Shown here in pieces: positions 35,201 to 50,200 of a stretch of DNA of 64,000 nucleotides. The first letter of the stretch is position 1, and each line of letters opens with the position of its first letter. Position numbers and translations under genes: made by a program. This DNA comes from Asterias amurensis (taxonomy: Eukaryota > Echinodermata > Asteroidea > Forcipulatida > Asteriidae). The notes under the pieces were generated by a model. It was not told the DNA's origin and made no database searches. It saw only the letters and a list, made by a program, of their open reading frames with translations. The DNA lies in NCBI RefSeq assembly GCF_032118995.1, contig NC_092651.1, positions 16,183,349 through 16,247,348 on the forward strand, written 5' to 3'.

Positions 35201-38200
35201 TCGTATGACCTATGTTTCCAGGACTTACAAGTTCCCTTAGATGTCACATATGAAGAGATTATGAATGTTGAAGGAGAATCACAGCCTATTATACCAAAGA
35301 AGGATGCTAGAATGGGAGGCAGTAGAGATGTACTGGCCAAGCCAACTGTACAAAGCTCGTCTGTATCATTTGTATCAAGTTGGGCTCCTCAAGAGAAACT
35401 GCCAAGAGATGAGGTTAGTGTGTAGTAGCAATCCATGTTCAAGAAGAATTATTCAGACTCTTAAACATTAAAAAAAAAATTAAAATTCTTCTGGTTGAAA
35501 CCGGAAGTTAAAATTTTGTAAATAAAAACTCATATCTCATTTACTCATATTTAAATATAAATATAATTACGTGATTTTAACACCGGCAACGATTTACAAA
35601 TCTTATCAATGTGTCCAAATCAGAAGTTTATGTTTGTACTTACAACAATGTGTATCTTATTACTGAAATATGGTTCATTACTAATCATTACATCAATTCA
35701 AAGCTCTTGGACAATTCTTGTCATCTTGTACAAAATGTGACCCCATTTGACCTTCTGTCAAAACATCAAGAGTTTGTACACAAACTGTAGATCTCATTTT
35801 TATTTGTAATTTATTTTATTCTGAATCCCCCTCCCCACAAATTTGTTTTTAGCAGAGAGTTACAGAGGTACAAGCCGATGGTTTCCGAACAAGCATCCAT
35901 CATTTCTGTACTATCCCTGCCCAGCTACCCATCCCTGGTAGTCTGCAGCTAACAACACGAATGTATCATACGCCAAGCAAGTATGTAAGCTCAACAAGGA
36001 TCCAACCCACACCAGAAAGAGTGAGTGAGAAAATAATAACAGTCACTTGTACTTGGCTTGGTTGAATTAAATGCTGACATCGAGGCAAAGGACAATGGAC
36101 CCTTCCCATGAAATATGCTAATTACATTCACGCATGCGTACAGACCCTGTTGGTTGGCAAACACCATAGAGTTGTGCACTAAGCAGACGCGCAATCGCGT
36201 CTGCGTCATGCACCCATTAGCCGTGTACAAAACAGCGCGATGTTCCCTCATTTTGCCAACCAAAACGTTAGTGCGCACGCGCTATGTGCAATTTACATAT
36301 TTCATGGGAAGGGTCTATTGTATAATACAAAAAAGCAAATTGTGGCATTGACTGTAGTAGATTGAAGTAATGAACAGTCTCCTGACTAGAGCAAGCTAGT
36401 TGCAGTAGTGAAGTATATAACGAGAAGTCCCCTTGAAACACTATAGCTAAAGCTGTAGTCCCGGCCGATTTTCTGCCTTCCGCCCAGGTAGTAGTTAAAA
36501 AGCAGGACAGTTCTATTCAGAATATAAAGCAAGACAAGTTCTCAAAAGAACATAATCTACCTGGCAAGTAATTACACACATGGTGTTAGCGCAAACCAAA
36601 TATATATTGATACCTCACCATGCAATGCCTCAAATCCCATATGCATTTATTTAGTTTCACTAGTACCTGCCCATGTAAAGTTCTATTATTTTATTTCTTT
36701 CCTTTTAACAGGAGCAAAGCCTGTCAGAAAAGTCCTACACCAAGACCTTAAGGTCCACAAACTCCCAAAGTCAAAGCAAAGTTAGCTCTGAGAGGACTAC
36801 ACAGTTTGCTTTAGACCAGCAGCAGCGATTAATGTCAGCTGCTGCACAAAGAATACTCAGAGAAGCTGAAGAGACATCTGGTATGGAGACTTTAGAGGCA
36901 TGGGAGAAAAGAGCACAGCAAGTAGTGAGTTCAAAACACACTCTAATTAAAGACACTGGACACTATTGGTAATTGTCAAAGACCAGTCTTCTCACTTGGT
37001 GTATCTCAACAGTTGCATAAAATAACAAACATGTGAATATTTGAGCTCAATCGGTCATCTAAGTTGTGAGATAATAATGAAAGAAAAGTAGCCCTTGTCA
37101 CAAGAAGTTGTGTGCTTTCAGATGCTTGATTTCAAGACCTCAAATTCTAAATCTGAGGTCGCGAAATCAAATTCGTTGAAAATGACTTCTTTCTTGAAAA
37201 CTATGTTACTTCAGAGGGAGCCGTTTCTTACAATGTTTTATACTATCAACAGCTCCCCGTTACTCGTTACCAAGTAAGGTTTTATGGGAATAATTATTTT
37301 GAGTAGTTACCAATAGAGTCCACTGCCTTTAAGATTCCTGGAAACTGAAACATTTCTGTAGCCTATTAATTTTGGTTTCACCCGTTGATGTGTGTTAGCA
37401 CTGTATACTCAGTACTTCCCTGAGCTCTGTAAACAAAATCACAAGCATATTACTCAAGTGGGATTCGAACCCATGACCTTTGCAATTCTAGAGCAATGTC
37501 TTACCAACTAGACCACCGAGATTGCCCGGCGGCAAGAGGCAGTTTGAATCCTTTATTTTACTAGGGGGTACCGCATTGATTTAAAAGATGGAAATTTGCA
37601 TCGGGGATAAATTATTGAGTTGCATAGGTGTTACACAAAACTTTCCTGTTATTAGCCTTGTGTTGACCATGTGTTCACCAAACTACCTTGATTTGATTTA
37701 TTCAGTTTGATGATGAAGAGTTGGAGATTGCAGGTCGACGAATGCCTATTAAGCAAGATCAATCACGTCTGTACTGGACGCCCGCCCCACCTAAGATGGA
37801 CCTACCTTCTACATACATCCGTAGCGCCCTATACCCGGAGTTCCAGGGGACGATGCTGGATAAAGACATTGAGCAGCAGGTATCTATTGGTGATGAAGAA
37901 GACGAGGATGGAGACAGTGAAGATGGAGGAACTGCAGAGGAAAGACATGAAGGAGATAAGATTATAATGAGGTGGGTGTATGTCAATTTTAATAATAATT
38001 ATAACTAGTTCTTATTTAGCGGATTTCACACTAATGTCTCAGTCAACTTTACATTAGTGCCCTGGTCTCTGAACCAAAAACATTCCTTTTCAATCTTTCT
38101 CAGCTATATACAGGCCTGTTATTTTATGCTTATGTGGGGATACACCAAGTGAGAAGACTGGTCTTTGAAAGTTACCAAGCGTGTACATTCCCGTTAACTG

Positions 38201-41200
38201 GAAGTTCAATGTTAAGCTGCTGTCTGAGATTTTTATCTCTAGCGAGTGTTATACTAAAAGAAAATGAGATAAAAAGACATTTCTTTGTCCATAGCCACAG
38301 AGCTTCTTAGTGCAATGTTTCTTACATGTTTCTTCACACCATACATTTTGATTGCCATTAATTTACACAGTCATTACTAAACGTATACAGACCCTAAGGG
38401 GTTTGTGGTTAGTTTGTTGTAGACTGCATTTGACAACTGGAACATTATTAATTTTGTCTGTAGGCCAATAGAACACCAACATAGGTCTTGTGAGGACCTT
38501 AGTCAACTTGGACGGCTTAAGAGAGATTCAGCAGTTAAAGCTAATTCACTAACTCAACGGACGCCAGTGACAACAAAAGAAGGTGATAGAGTGGTGTCAC
38601 TGAAAGATGGGGAATCCCCTCAAGTGGTTGTAGCAACGACCCCTGTAAGGTCAAGCTCAGGTAAGATAAAAATAGTCCATGTGTCGTCTTGTTTTAAACA
38701 TTGCATGAGCTTGATGTGTTTAGAATTCAAAAGATGTCATGTTTCACAGGTTTTGAGATTTAGCACCTTAATTTGTGTGATTATAACAGTCATGATACGC
38801 TTCCTACTTTAGTCTGATTTTTGATATTTTTTTTGAAAAAATTGTGTTAAAATAGCCTTTAACATAACATAGGCCATGGCCTTTGTTGCCCCTGGTATTG
38901 GCCTTGGTGCCCCTTCAAATGTTCCCATTGATTTTAAGATTTTCCAATGGAATTGCCCTTTGCAAAGTTAAAATGTCCTTGCCCTTTCAACATGTTCAAA
39001 GATGAAATTTTAGGCCTGAAGTAGGTCACCGCTTGTGCTCAAATATTAGTTTCCTACTTTTTCCAAGCACCACATATCATGCCTGTTATATGTTTGCAAC
39101 CTTTAAGCATTGTTTTTTCACACATTTGCACACCTGCACACGCACAAAGATCAAGTTGCACATTTCACTCGTATTTAAAACCTGCATGGCGTGAATTAAA
39201 CTCTTTTTATTGTTTGACACAATATGGACAGAAATTTTTTTTTTATGCGTTTAATATGAGTTAACTTAAACTTTTTATTTGTTCTTTTTTATTGTTTTCA
39301 ATACAACTTCCTATGGATCCATTGTAAAATGTGCAGCGCACTTTCCTGCGCCTCTGCTGTCTGTCATTTTGTATGTCAAAAATGTGCACAAAGGATGATA
39401 CATGGGTTAATGCACCTCCGAACAATGCGTGTCTACCCTTTCCACCTTTTTGGGGGAGTCTATTCCTTATGTGCTTGTTTTGATACACAAAATGGCGGAC
39501 AAGAGACAGGCGTGTATGTGCGTTGCACGTTGTGCATAGGGTCTATGGAAGGATATGTAATCCACACCTCTTGTAGTCCTCCATTCACTCAATCTCATCT
39601 CACCGTGTGCACTGTATTTCCTCTCCTTGTGTTTTCCACTGTTCACATTGAAGGTAATGCTAGCCTGGCCTCTGATGATACCATCACCAATACACTAGTC
39701 CATGGTGAGTCAGTCACAAACAAGGCTAGTCTCTAATAGTTAAACACTGGAAATAAAGCACTGATAAAAGTAGTTTAAATGGGAGACTTTTGGACAGCCC
39801 CTTTTTTCACAGTTCTTGCCAGTAGTGCACCTGCTTAAAGGGTCTATGTACTTCGTGTAGGACAAATAAAACAATGTCCACAGATTTACATTAAACTTAC
39901 ACAGTTTGAAGATAATGATGGTAGAAAGCTTCACTGTAGTTTTTGAGAAATGGGTAAAACAATGTCATGAAAATAATTTTCGTCTCAGTGATTGTGAGGC
40001 GAAAATTATTTTAGCATGTAAAAACATATTTTCATGACATTGTTTTACTCATTTCTCAAAAACTACAGCACCTCAGCAACTAATATTATAAGGAACGCTT
40101 TTGAGCTATCTTTATCTTCAAACGGTGTAAGTTTAATGTAAACCTGTGACATTGTGTTTTGTGTTATAAAAAGTACCCAAATCCTTTAACCTACGCGCGC
40201 ACTACTGAGCATGTGCGCGCACGCTCGGAGCTGCAAAAAGGGACGCCATCATCTCAAAAGTCTCCCATTGGACAAGTGTTGGATAATGGATAAATTAATC
40301 AACAAATTAATCAATCAAACGGTTTTGCGCAGCATTTTGAGAAATTTGAAGAGCAAGATAATAATCATTAGTTGCCATTTTATCTTTGTAACATTTAGTA
40401 ACCAAATTTTAAAAGGCCTTAAAGTGGTATACTGTCTGTTTGCAGAGCTGCAGTTTTAGCTCAGTTTATTTCATAATCAATGCTTCTCTTGAGCAAATGA
40501 AACAAAAGATTTGCTGGCTGTTCTTGTAAGCAAAAGAGTGATGTAACAATTCCAATCCTTAAACACGTGTCTTCAAATGTTGAGGTTGTTTGTTGAGCAT
40601 CTACGTATTTGTTGCGTATCTACAGCTAAATTCTTACAGGTAAACAGCTTTATGAAATGAGGTTCTTATTACTAACACAATGTTTCTTGTGTTTGATGTG
40701 ATAATACTAAAACAAGATTAAGAAAACATGACACTTAGTTTCTATCATACTTTCAATGATAAAAAATTCGCATATTTAGATAAATTAAATGATTTACTGT
40801 GTTATCCTGTGATCTAACAGTGAGATCGTACACGAGTGTGAGTGAAATGAGACGTAAATTCTCTCAAGTAACGACCTCCACTAAGGAAGATCCAGAATCA
40901 GAAGATAGTGAGAGATTCTTGAAAACAGTGGATCACCTTGATGATGTGATTGATAAAATCCAACCAATCAGGTAGCTATTTATCATTTATATTTTTTGTA
41001 AAAACAAAGTTGTGTTTGTGTAGTTAGGATAAAATTTAGTGTGCAGTTTGTAATGATTTGTCTTAGTAATCAGTATAAAATTTGTATTGTGATGAAATAA
41101 ATACAATTGAATTGAAATTGAATTACCAGTAAGTATGCATCTAAGAGGAACAAGCTATTGTTTTCTTTACATTTTGTTTTAAACAGATCTTTGTAAACTG

Positions 41201-44200
41201 TAATCTGATTACTTTGTAATTTTCTTCATTTTTAGCCTTGTTGAACTTTCTAGTCAAAGTTTGTGTTTTTGTCCTATTATTGTCATTTGACATTCTTTCC
41301 AACCTAAGGGGCTTGATGCATTTCAGAGTACAGTATTCTGATTGAGTAAACTGTTGTATTCACTCAACTGACATCGAGCATGAAGAGTATGCGTAACGCA
41401 GACTTTGCTATTTTTAATTATCCTTTATGAATACTGGTTTCATAAATCAGATAAGTTAAAGACACAGGACACAATTGGTAATTTACTCAAAACAATTGTT
41501 AGCATAAAAACCTACTTGGTAACAAGCAATGGAGAGCTGTTGGTGATAAACAACATTGTGAAAAATTGCTCCCTCTGAAGTAACATAGTTTTTTGAGATA
41601 AATTCTCACTAAAAAATTATAGGTCTGAAGCATTTTATTAGTCAATCTGAAAGCACACAATTTTGTGCGACAGGGTTGTTTTTTTCTGTCATTATTCTCT
41701 TGCAACTTGAGTCAAATTGTTCACAGACTTGTTGTTTTGATATGTTTGGATACACCAAGTTAAAATACCGGTCTTTGACAATTACCAAAAGTGCCCAGTG
41801 CCTTTAAAGCAATTAACAAACTAGCAAATACATAACACATCGTAGGAACTTCTTAAAAATGAAAGGTAAGCAAAGGTTTTAAAAAGCTATCTTTTGTTGT
41901 CATGCAGGCGTACCCACTCAGCCCCAACCTTAACGGATGAGTTTAACACACTGGTTCTTGATGCTGATTTTGGAGCATGTATGGATGAAGTGGAGAAGCA
42001 ACAACAGAAGATTGAAGATGCTAAAGCTTCAATACTACAAGGTTCAGATGAAGAAGGCAGTCAAGATATCATTGGTGATGTGGTGAGTCCACCCTACTAT
42101 CACTGACACTTCAAGTTATCACGCAAGCGCGAGTGGAATACGTAAAAATATAGCGCTTCTGCGTCCCATATCCAACGAGGCCGAAGGATATCGGACGCAG
42201 ACGCGCTATATTTTTTGTATTTCGCGAGCGCGCGTGTGATATCGTATTTATCTTCCAGTCTCACTTGCAACGTGCAAAATTTTATAACTTCAGAGCGTTA
42301 GTTCACGCGCATAAAGTTTAGAATGTAACTTTTGCACTGTCCGTATACGGAGCGTGACAAAATGACATTTTCACAATACGCGCTATGTAATAGAAACAGA
42401 GGAAGTAGGATATAAAACGGAGCTCGTAGCATATATGTTTTTATCCCCCTAGTAGTTCGAGCATCTGATTGGTGGATTAGCACTTACTGGAAGATAAAGG
42501 TTTATATCACACTCTTGTTGCTATGGATTGACCAATCAGAATCAAGAGTTTAAGCATACTTGAAAATAAATAGGGTTACCTACAGACTGTTCAAACCATA
42601 TAGTTTTATTTATTATAAGAAGGGTGTCATGGCCGAATGTTTAAGAGTGGTTAAGAGCATTTAAATTCAAGTTCTGGTGGTTGGGTCATCAGAGATTTGG
42701 TTCTGGGCCTGGTCTTGACACTCGATTCCTTGAGCAAGATACTTTACTATAATTGCCTCTCTTCCTTTGGGGGTATAAATGGATACCTGCATATAAACTG
42801 TCCGCTATGTATGAGCCAGTCCAGAAATATTTGGCGGATGTACGTGTCATCTGACATGCAGTGGCTATCCACTACATATGAAGAAAAAGCAGTATGATCA
42901 TTTAATGCTCAATTTGTGATGTAATTTATTTCCTGATGCGTGGAGGCACTGTATACTCAGTGCCAAAACACATTGGTGTATATTAGTAAAACCAAAATTA
43001 ATAATGTTCATCCTCTCCATCTACTAATATTCTTTCCAGTTGTTGATTTGAATACCTAAATTAAGTTGCTGATTTTCTATATTCTAGCTCGTTACCATGG
43101 CAAGGATGACACCCCAGTCTTCCTCTCCCAATGCCAGTGTCGAAAAAGGTGAGATTCCAATTAATAACTGTCAAATCCTGCAAAAAAAACCACCAATATT
43201 TTGGATATTAAAGTCAGCAGACCAGTCAATTAAAATATTTTGCAACAAAAATGACAATAAAGCACTGATTTTAATTCTGGGTGAATTTGTGTAGTGTGTA
43301 GAACAGGCAGGAGTGTCAGCTATTATTATTATTTGTTTATTCAAAACAATAAAAACGTAGCAGCTAAAGGCTGAATTGTGTTTAAACTACAGAGATTTAT
43401 AAAAAATAGATTATTTAAAAACTACAGAAAAACAATCAGAAATTCAAAAATATTTTGTTAATACATATTCAAAGTATATTCCTGTTGGCCAATGACCATG
43501 ATTAATCAAACATTTGCACTATATAACAACTTTATGGTTTCAAAAAGAGAAACTGAGCATTGGTTTTATTATAAAGCAAGTACACTTCTTTGGAACAAAA
43601 AGCATGTTCATTAAGAGCAGGGCTCGAATTTAACCCAAAGCCAGTTATTTTAGCGTTGGGCCAGTAAACTGACAACTGTACAAGTCCAGCGGTTTCATGT
43701 TTTTGAATAATATCACCTCACTGCATTTTTAGTTTAAACTGATTCATACAAATATCTTTCCTTTCAATTGATTATAGAAGTGTTACCCATTAGAAAAATT
43801 AGATAAATCTTCTTTTATTGCTTGTTCCAAAAACAGCTCAAATGAGAAACTGTGCTTATAGTTTTCTGATTGTGGTTCCAGTCTTGCAACAAATGCTCTG
43901 GCCCAGTAAAAGTTTTGAGTTACCTCCATGCTTGTGGATATTTTCTCAAAGTTCAAGCTATGTAGAGGGTTTTTTAAACAAATGAATAAAGATGGTTGTT
44001 AATAGGTAGACAAATGGAACTATAGATTGATAGGAAATAATAAAGATTTGGGTATTTGTGATTTTGTTTTGTCAGCATCTTCTCCGACCTTAGCAGAGAA
44101 AGCTAGAGCAGCCGGTATGAAGTACGTCTTATATCCTAAACACAGAGGGTAAGAGAACAAATTTTTCAGAATCCTTTAACGGTTTCATGGCTACTGACTG

Positions 44201-47200
44201 GCACCCGAGAACAAAGGTACTGACAAAATAGTGAGACCGCAAACATTAGGGCTAGACAGCTCAGTTGGTAGAGCGCCATGTTAATCCGGAGGTCGTTGGT
44301 TCAAGTCCCTCTCTAGTATATTTTTCATTGTTCAACCCCAAATTTTAAAATGTTTTCTATGAGTGATTGCTTAGTTTGGGGAATCGATAGCACAATGTGT
44401 CATTATCATTTCACAATAATATTGTCACAGAACTAACTTCAATGTTATGCATTATACCATCAATATTTTAGCTAATAAACAGTTTGCAGGAGCTAATCAT
44501 TTTTTCCATATAGACACAAATTAATTTGCTTTTCCTTTTATAAATTGCAGCTTGAAAGAATGTTTATTATTGTTAAAGTTTTTCTAATTTATTTAAATTT
44601 GACAGGAAAAAGAAAAGAAAACCACTTGATCCGGTGAGTTGAATCATTTAGCGTATTTCAAGTTATTCCACAAGTGCGATATGGAAAAAAGGGAAATAAC
44701 ACCTTTTTCTTTTTAGAAGAGGATCAATTTGTTCAATTTTTGAAAGTGGACTATTATTACATCTGTTTTATTTTGTGTTTTTATTTAAACCTCTTTGTTT
44801 CCAGCGCCGTTTGAATGAAATAGAAGCTTTCTTAAAACAAGAGCCAAGGAAATTGTCAAGGTACTTAAAATCATTTATCAAAACAATGTCATTTTAATAA
44901 GTCTAGTTAGGGGTTGTTTGAATTTTTGTTTGAATTTTTGTTTGTGGTTATCACTTGCATTATAATTGCTTTGTTTGTGATTTGTACAGTTTGGGTTGAA
45001 TTTTTATCAATTGATTAACTTAATTACAAGTAGACTTCATTATAGACTTCATTATAACTCCTATAGAAGAAATGAGATTTGGATTGAACAAAGCAACTTA
45101 GGAAAGCTGTATTATGCAGGGCTCGTACTTAAAGGGAAGGTACATGTTTGGTAATTACTCAAAACAAATATTAACTTAAAAAACTGACTTGGTAACGAGC
45201 ATTGGAGAGCTGTTGATAATATAAAACATTGTGGCAAACGGCTCCCTCTGAAGTATTGTAGTTTTTGAGAAAGAGGTAATTTCTCACTTAAATAATAAAA
45301 GACTTCTAGCTAGAAGTCTTTTATTATCTAAAAGCACACAAATTCGTCCACTAGGGGGTGTTTTTTCTTTCATCATTTTCTCGCAACTTCGATGACCGAT
45401 TGAGCCCAAATTTTCACAGGCTTGTTATTTTATGGTTATGATGGGATACACCAAGTGAGATGACTGGTCTTTGACAATTACCAAACGTGTACCTTCCCTT
45501 AAACACTAGCCCAGCGTACAAGGTCTATGTAAAAACTGCTGTGGTCTAGTAGTAAACACCACCTCTCAACTTGCCCTGTGGGCTACTAAAAACTGTGCAA
45601 CCTACTTGTTTAAAATGCTCATATCTTTTCCATTCAGATGTGAATAAAACATTTTTTAAATTTATTTTTGACTGTTTCAGTTTAACTTTATTTGACTATA
45701 AAGCAGTTGTAATTGCTACCATTAATGCATCAGAAAGATACACATTGATGTCAATTCATTTTTAAAATCAAGGCTACATAAATTCCTGGGGGCAGGTAAA
45801 ACCTTGAGTTTATTAGCCCGGTTGGCAACTTAACAAAAATCTTATAGAGCAAGGCCTGATTATGATGTATCAAAGCTTTGACATGTAACATTAGTTGTTA
45901 TATTTAAATTTGAATCAGGGCTGAGAGTCTTCCAAAAGTCAAGATGCCTGTTCCACTACAGTTGAGAGTTCCTCCGTAAGTATTAATACTTCATTTTTTT
46001 CTTCTGTTGCTTTTGTATTTATAAACGCTTTTTGTCATATTTGTAAAAAAGGCGCTATATAAATAAGATTTTTTTTATTTTTTATTTTATTTTATTTTTT
46101 TAAATTATTTTTATTATTTATATCCAACAGCGGATAGCCCCCACTTACTGGAATCATATAAATATATATAGTTATAGTTAACATTTTATGAACAAACTTG
46201 AAAGTACTGTCATTTCCTATATCCAAATGTGTTGTGTAAATGTTGGACTAGAAAATGCAAGAAAAGTATGTTAGGTAGAGTGGAGTCTTTCTGGATCATA
46301 ATACTTGTTGCGCAAATTGTGGGGTTAAAATAATCGTAGTACAGTACATGTATCTGCTTGTTCAGCGCAATTGAACAAAATAACACTGGAATTTGTGCTA
46401 TGTAAATGATTAAATTATTGTTATAATTGTTAAGTATCAGTTATTATTATAATTATTAAGTATCTGATGTATAATGGTTTCGCTTGGTTTAACAGCTGCT
46501 TTACGTCCGATATTTTATAATAAAACCCCAATATATCTGTAAGATTCTAACTTCAGGAACATAACTTATTCTATATTCCTGATGCAAACTTCCATCTGTC
46601 AAATCGTTGCGGTACCAGCTACCAGGCAATCTCGGTGGTCTAGTTGGTATGACACTGCACTATAATTGCAAAGGTCTTGGGTTTGAATCCCACCTGAGTA
46701 ATATGCCTGTATTTTTTTTTTCACAGAGCTTGGGCAAAGTACTGAGTATACAGTGCTAACACACATCGGTGTATATGGGTAAAACCAAAATTAATAACCA
46801 TATAATATTTACACGCTTTGTCTTTCTTGAACATAACTTTATCATCTCATTGTATGGTTCTTTGTAAACACAGGAAAGTACGGTCACACAGAAGAGGTAG
46901 TCTGCCTGAATTACTGGACTTTGAAGAGTTTGTTCAAGAGAAGAAAGACAAGTAAATTATCTTACTTTTCAACTGCTTTGAATGATGGTTGTTTTAATGA
47001 TCTACTTTTGATTGTTTTTTTATATTGTCTGTTTTTGTGACTATTTTTAATGTGTGTTTTTTATGACTGGGAAAACGCTTTTTATGTTTACATGATGAAT
47101 GAATCATTCTAAATCTAAATCTAAAGTGAGTCAAGATTGTATTACATTGAAATGGAATCAGGTCACAATACGTGCATTTTCACACACATGCACAAACAAG

Positions 47201-50200
47201 CACCATACAAGTACTCAAACGTTGTTATAACAACTTCTACTGCTCTAGAATTGCAAGGGTCGTGGGTTCGAATCCCACGCGAGTAATATGCCTGTGATAT
47301 TTTTTTACAGGACTCGGGAAAGTACTGAGTATACAGTGTTAACACACATCGGTGTATGGGTAAAAACCAATATTAACATTCGTTATCCCCGATGCAAATT
47401 TAACATCTATTTATGATAAATTTGTTTGTGTTTTTAGGGATGAGCCAAACTCTATCCGTGAGTGGGTTCGTGGTATCTGGGATGCATGGTTTGATGAGGT
47501 CTTCCCATCCTCGGACGTCGACAGTGAATCAGATTTTGAGGAAGAATTATCACCGGTAATCTCTCCAACAAAAAGGTAAACTTTCATTTATCGTTATAAT
47601 AATTGGGGAGGCTAATCATCTTTACTCGCATCTAAGAAACTGATTGCAGAGGACGCAGCTACACAGCGTTTAAGCCAGGAATGCAAGGGTACCTTTGGTA
47701 GCCAGTAACAAGGCTCCATATACGCCTCTCTTAATATTCATGCATGACGTCATAATTCTTACCCCAAATGAGGCTATAGGCGCACATCCGCCACCACTTG
47801 CAGTGGCTGTGCCTGTGGCATCGTTTTGGGTTAGAATTGTGACATACTCATGCATAAATATTAAGAGATCCAAAGTGTTTTTTGTTCCAGAGTGAAAGGT
47901 GGGAGGGCCACGAGAAAAACCCTTGTGGCATAAAACAGACCTAATGCACAACTCTATCTCACAGTGGACTGAAGTGGATTGAGAGCCCACAACTAAAATT
48001 GGTCTAGCTAGAACACTGAGCACTGTGTTACTTTCTCTGGTTAGTTATAGAGCACTAAATAAATGTTCTGTGTTATTACTTTTAGTATTAAGGGAGTGTG
48101 TCACAAAAGAAACCTTCGAGAATTCAAACTTTATTGTCGGATAAGCCAGTAGAGGAAAGTGGAATCTGTTATTTTTGTTATATTTGTTTTTGTTATGCAT
48201 TAGAATAAGCCATTTGCAAGTTTGATTTGAATTGGTCTTGTACAATGACTTGCTTAGTCACAATGTACTGCTTAAATTTGAGTTCCTCAGACTATAGAGA
48301 CAGTTGCTATGTCAAATGGTTCAGTGCAAGCTTTTGTATAGCAACCTCCAGATGAGCAAACCATAGTACCATTGTGACATAAACATCCATTCAGAATTGT
48401 GTATGGGTGTTCAACGTCTCTTACATAACTACGCAAAAGCTTGCCCCTAATCATGTGACATAGCAACTGTCTCGATAGTCTGAGGAATTCAAAGTGGTAA
48501 CTTGTGATCAAGCACGTCATTGTACCAGACAATATTAAAATCTAACAGGCAAATGGCTTATAGACCTTTATCACGCTGTCACCATCTTGGTTATGATCCC
48601 TGTTTCCAATAACAGTAATGAGTGCTAACATTCATTGCGCAAACATGGCACCAGACTTTTATGTCGTCTAGCCTCAAGTTTGTTACAATGAGTTGGAATG
48701 GAGTAAAATCAAGATGACCACACCGTGATGAAGGTCTGTTAGCATGGTTTGTGTGTTTATTTTAGGCGTGTTTCCGGGGCTAGTAGTGCTGCTTCCGTTG
48801 AGATAGACATCATTCAACCTATCATGGAGACTGAGGATGATAGAGACATTGTGGAGGTAAGAAACCTATCCAGTGTGCTTTCTTATTTCAACCTTTCACC
48901 ATGGCTTTTTTGAACCTTCAGATATAAAGCCTGGGTGACTAGTGAAATTTACTACACGACTAGGCGCGACTCAAACATTTGTAGAGTTGAGGCAAGCTCA
49001 GGCTAAACTGTCGGACTCGTTCTCAACTTTCATAGGTTTTTTATGACTTTAATGGGAAGGCATTCATTATTAGGAATTCAGAAAGTGGCGACTCGATCTT
49101 AACTCTTTCATACGCTGATCTGTTGTGACCGGTATAAATCCCTTATATACTGTTAACTATGTTAACTATAAATAGTTGTAAAAACGAAAAATTTAGACTG
49201 TACGGTCACACAGTTTTCAGAGTGAAAAACAGGACTATTGAGGGTGCTTTTGTGACTAATTTGTTGGTGTTTTTCTTTGGGGGAGGGAGGGGGGGGGCAC
49301 CATTTGAAAAAGAAACAAGTTAAAAATATATTTGTTAATTCTATCAATTTATCTCTACATTAAATTGTGCATTAAAGTGTTTTAAGCAGCTGTTTGTAAT
49401 TGAGTGACATCTGTTATAATTTCAGTGGTTACATGAAGAGGTTTTACAGTTGACTGAAATCATAGAGAGAGCTGAGAAACCATCACCCTTTGATCTCTGT
49501 AGACGAGGAGCCATGTATCGCAAGGTAGGATGTGGACTGGGCTTAAATTAATTAATCTGCTTATACCACAGAATTCTAAGCTTATGGCAGGCATGATATT
49601 CTTCCTACTTCAGTCTGATTTCCAGGTTGTTTTGCCCATTGTAAAATCAGAAAAATTTTGATTAAAAAGTCTGAAATGTTTATTAAAGCCTAAACCATGA
49701 GTATATGTAGGCCAGCCGTTGTACTTAATAAAATGTTCCTACTGTTTTCAAGGAACAAGTATCTTGCATGTTATGGTCATCATTCTCCACTTCAAGGGTT
49801 GGCTTCTGACTGGCACCTCTGAACAAAGATATTTGAAAATGCCAACATAGGGCTAGATAGCTCAGTTGGTAGAGTGCTGGCATATTAATCCGCGGGTCAT
49901 TGGTTTGATGAGTCCCACTCTAGTAAATTTTGTCTTTGCTCAACCCCAAATGATTGTGGTGTTTTTTTCCACAGCTTGGTAAACTGAAGCAAGCTTGGGA
50001 AGATTTAAACAGAGCTATCCTGTTGGAGCCTCAACTTCTTGATGCTTACTGGCACCGTCATCTCCTCTACCTCCTTCGTCATAAATCAACCAAGGCTCTG
50101 GAAGATCTTAATACCATTCTTAAGATTAATAAAGAACATGCTGGTGCTTACAGATCCAGGTAAAATAACACATTCATATCCAAACCCTGATGACTATAGA

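Noticed and set aside
39329-39736. 135-codon plus-strand ORF as a separate gene
   Set aside because: Only its last part (39654-39704) fits, as TTC6 exon 17 in the right phase. The upstream part is Cys/His-rich chance sequence with no start context or homology.
44248-44325. tRNA gene
   Set aside because: A and B boxes are present, but the acceptor stem does not pair and the same head recurs with a shared tail, so it is a SINE. The same applies at 37452, 46620, 49850 and 61560.
47670-48023. 117-codon minus-strand ORF
   Set aside because: It spans a SINE-like repeat and a MITE in a TTC6 intron and matches no protein.
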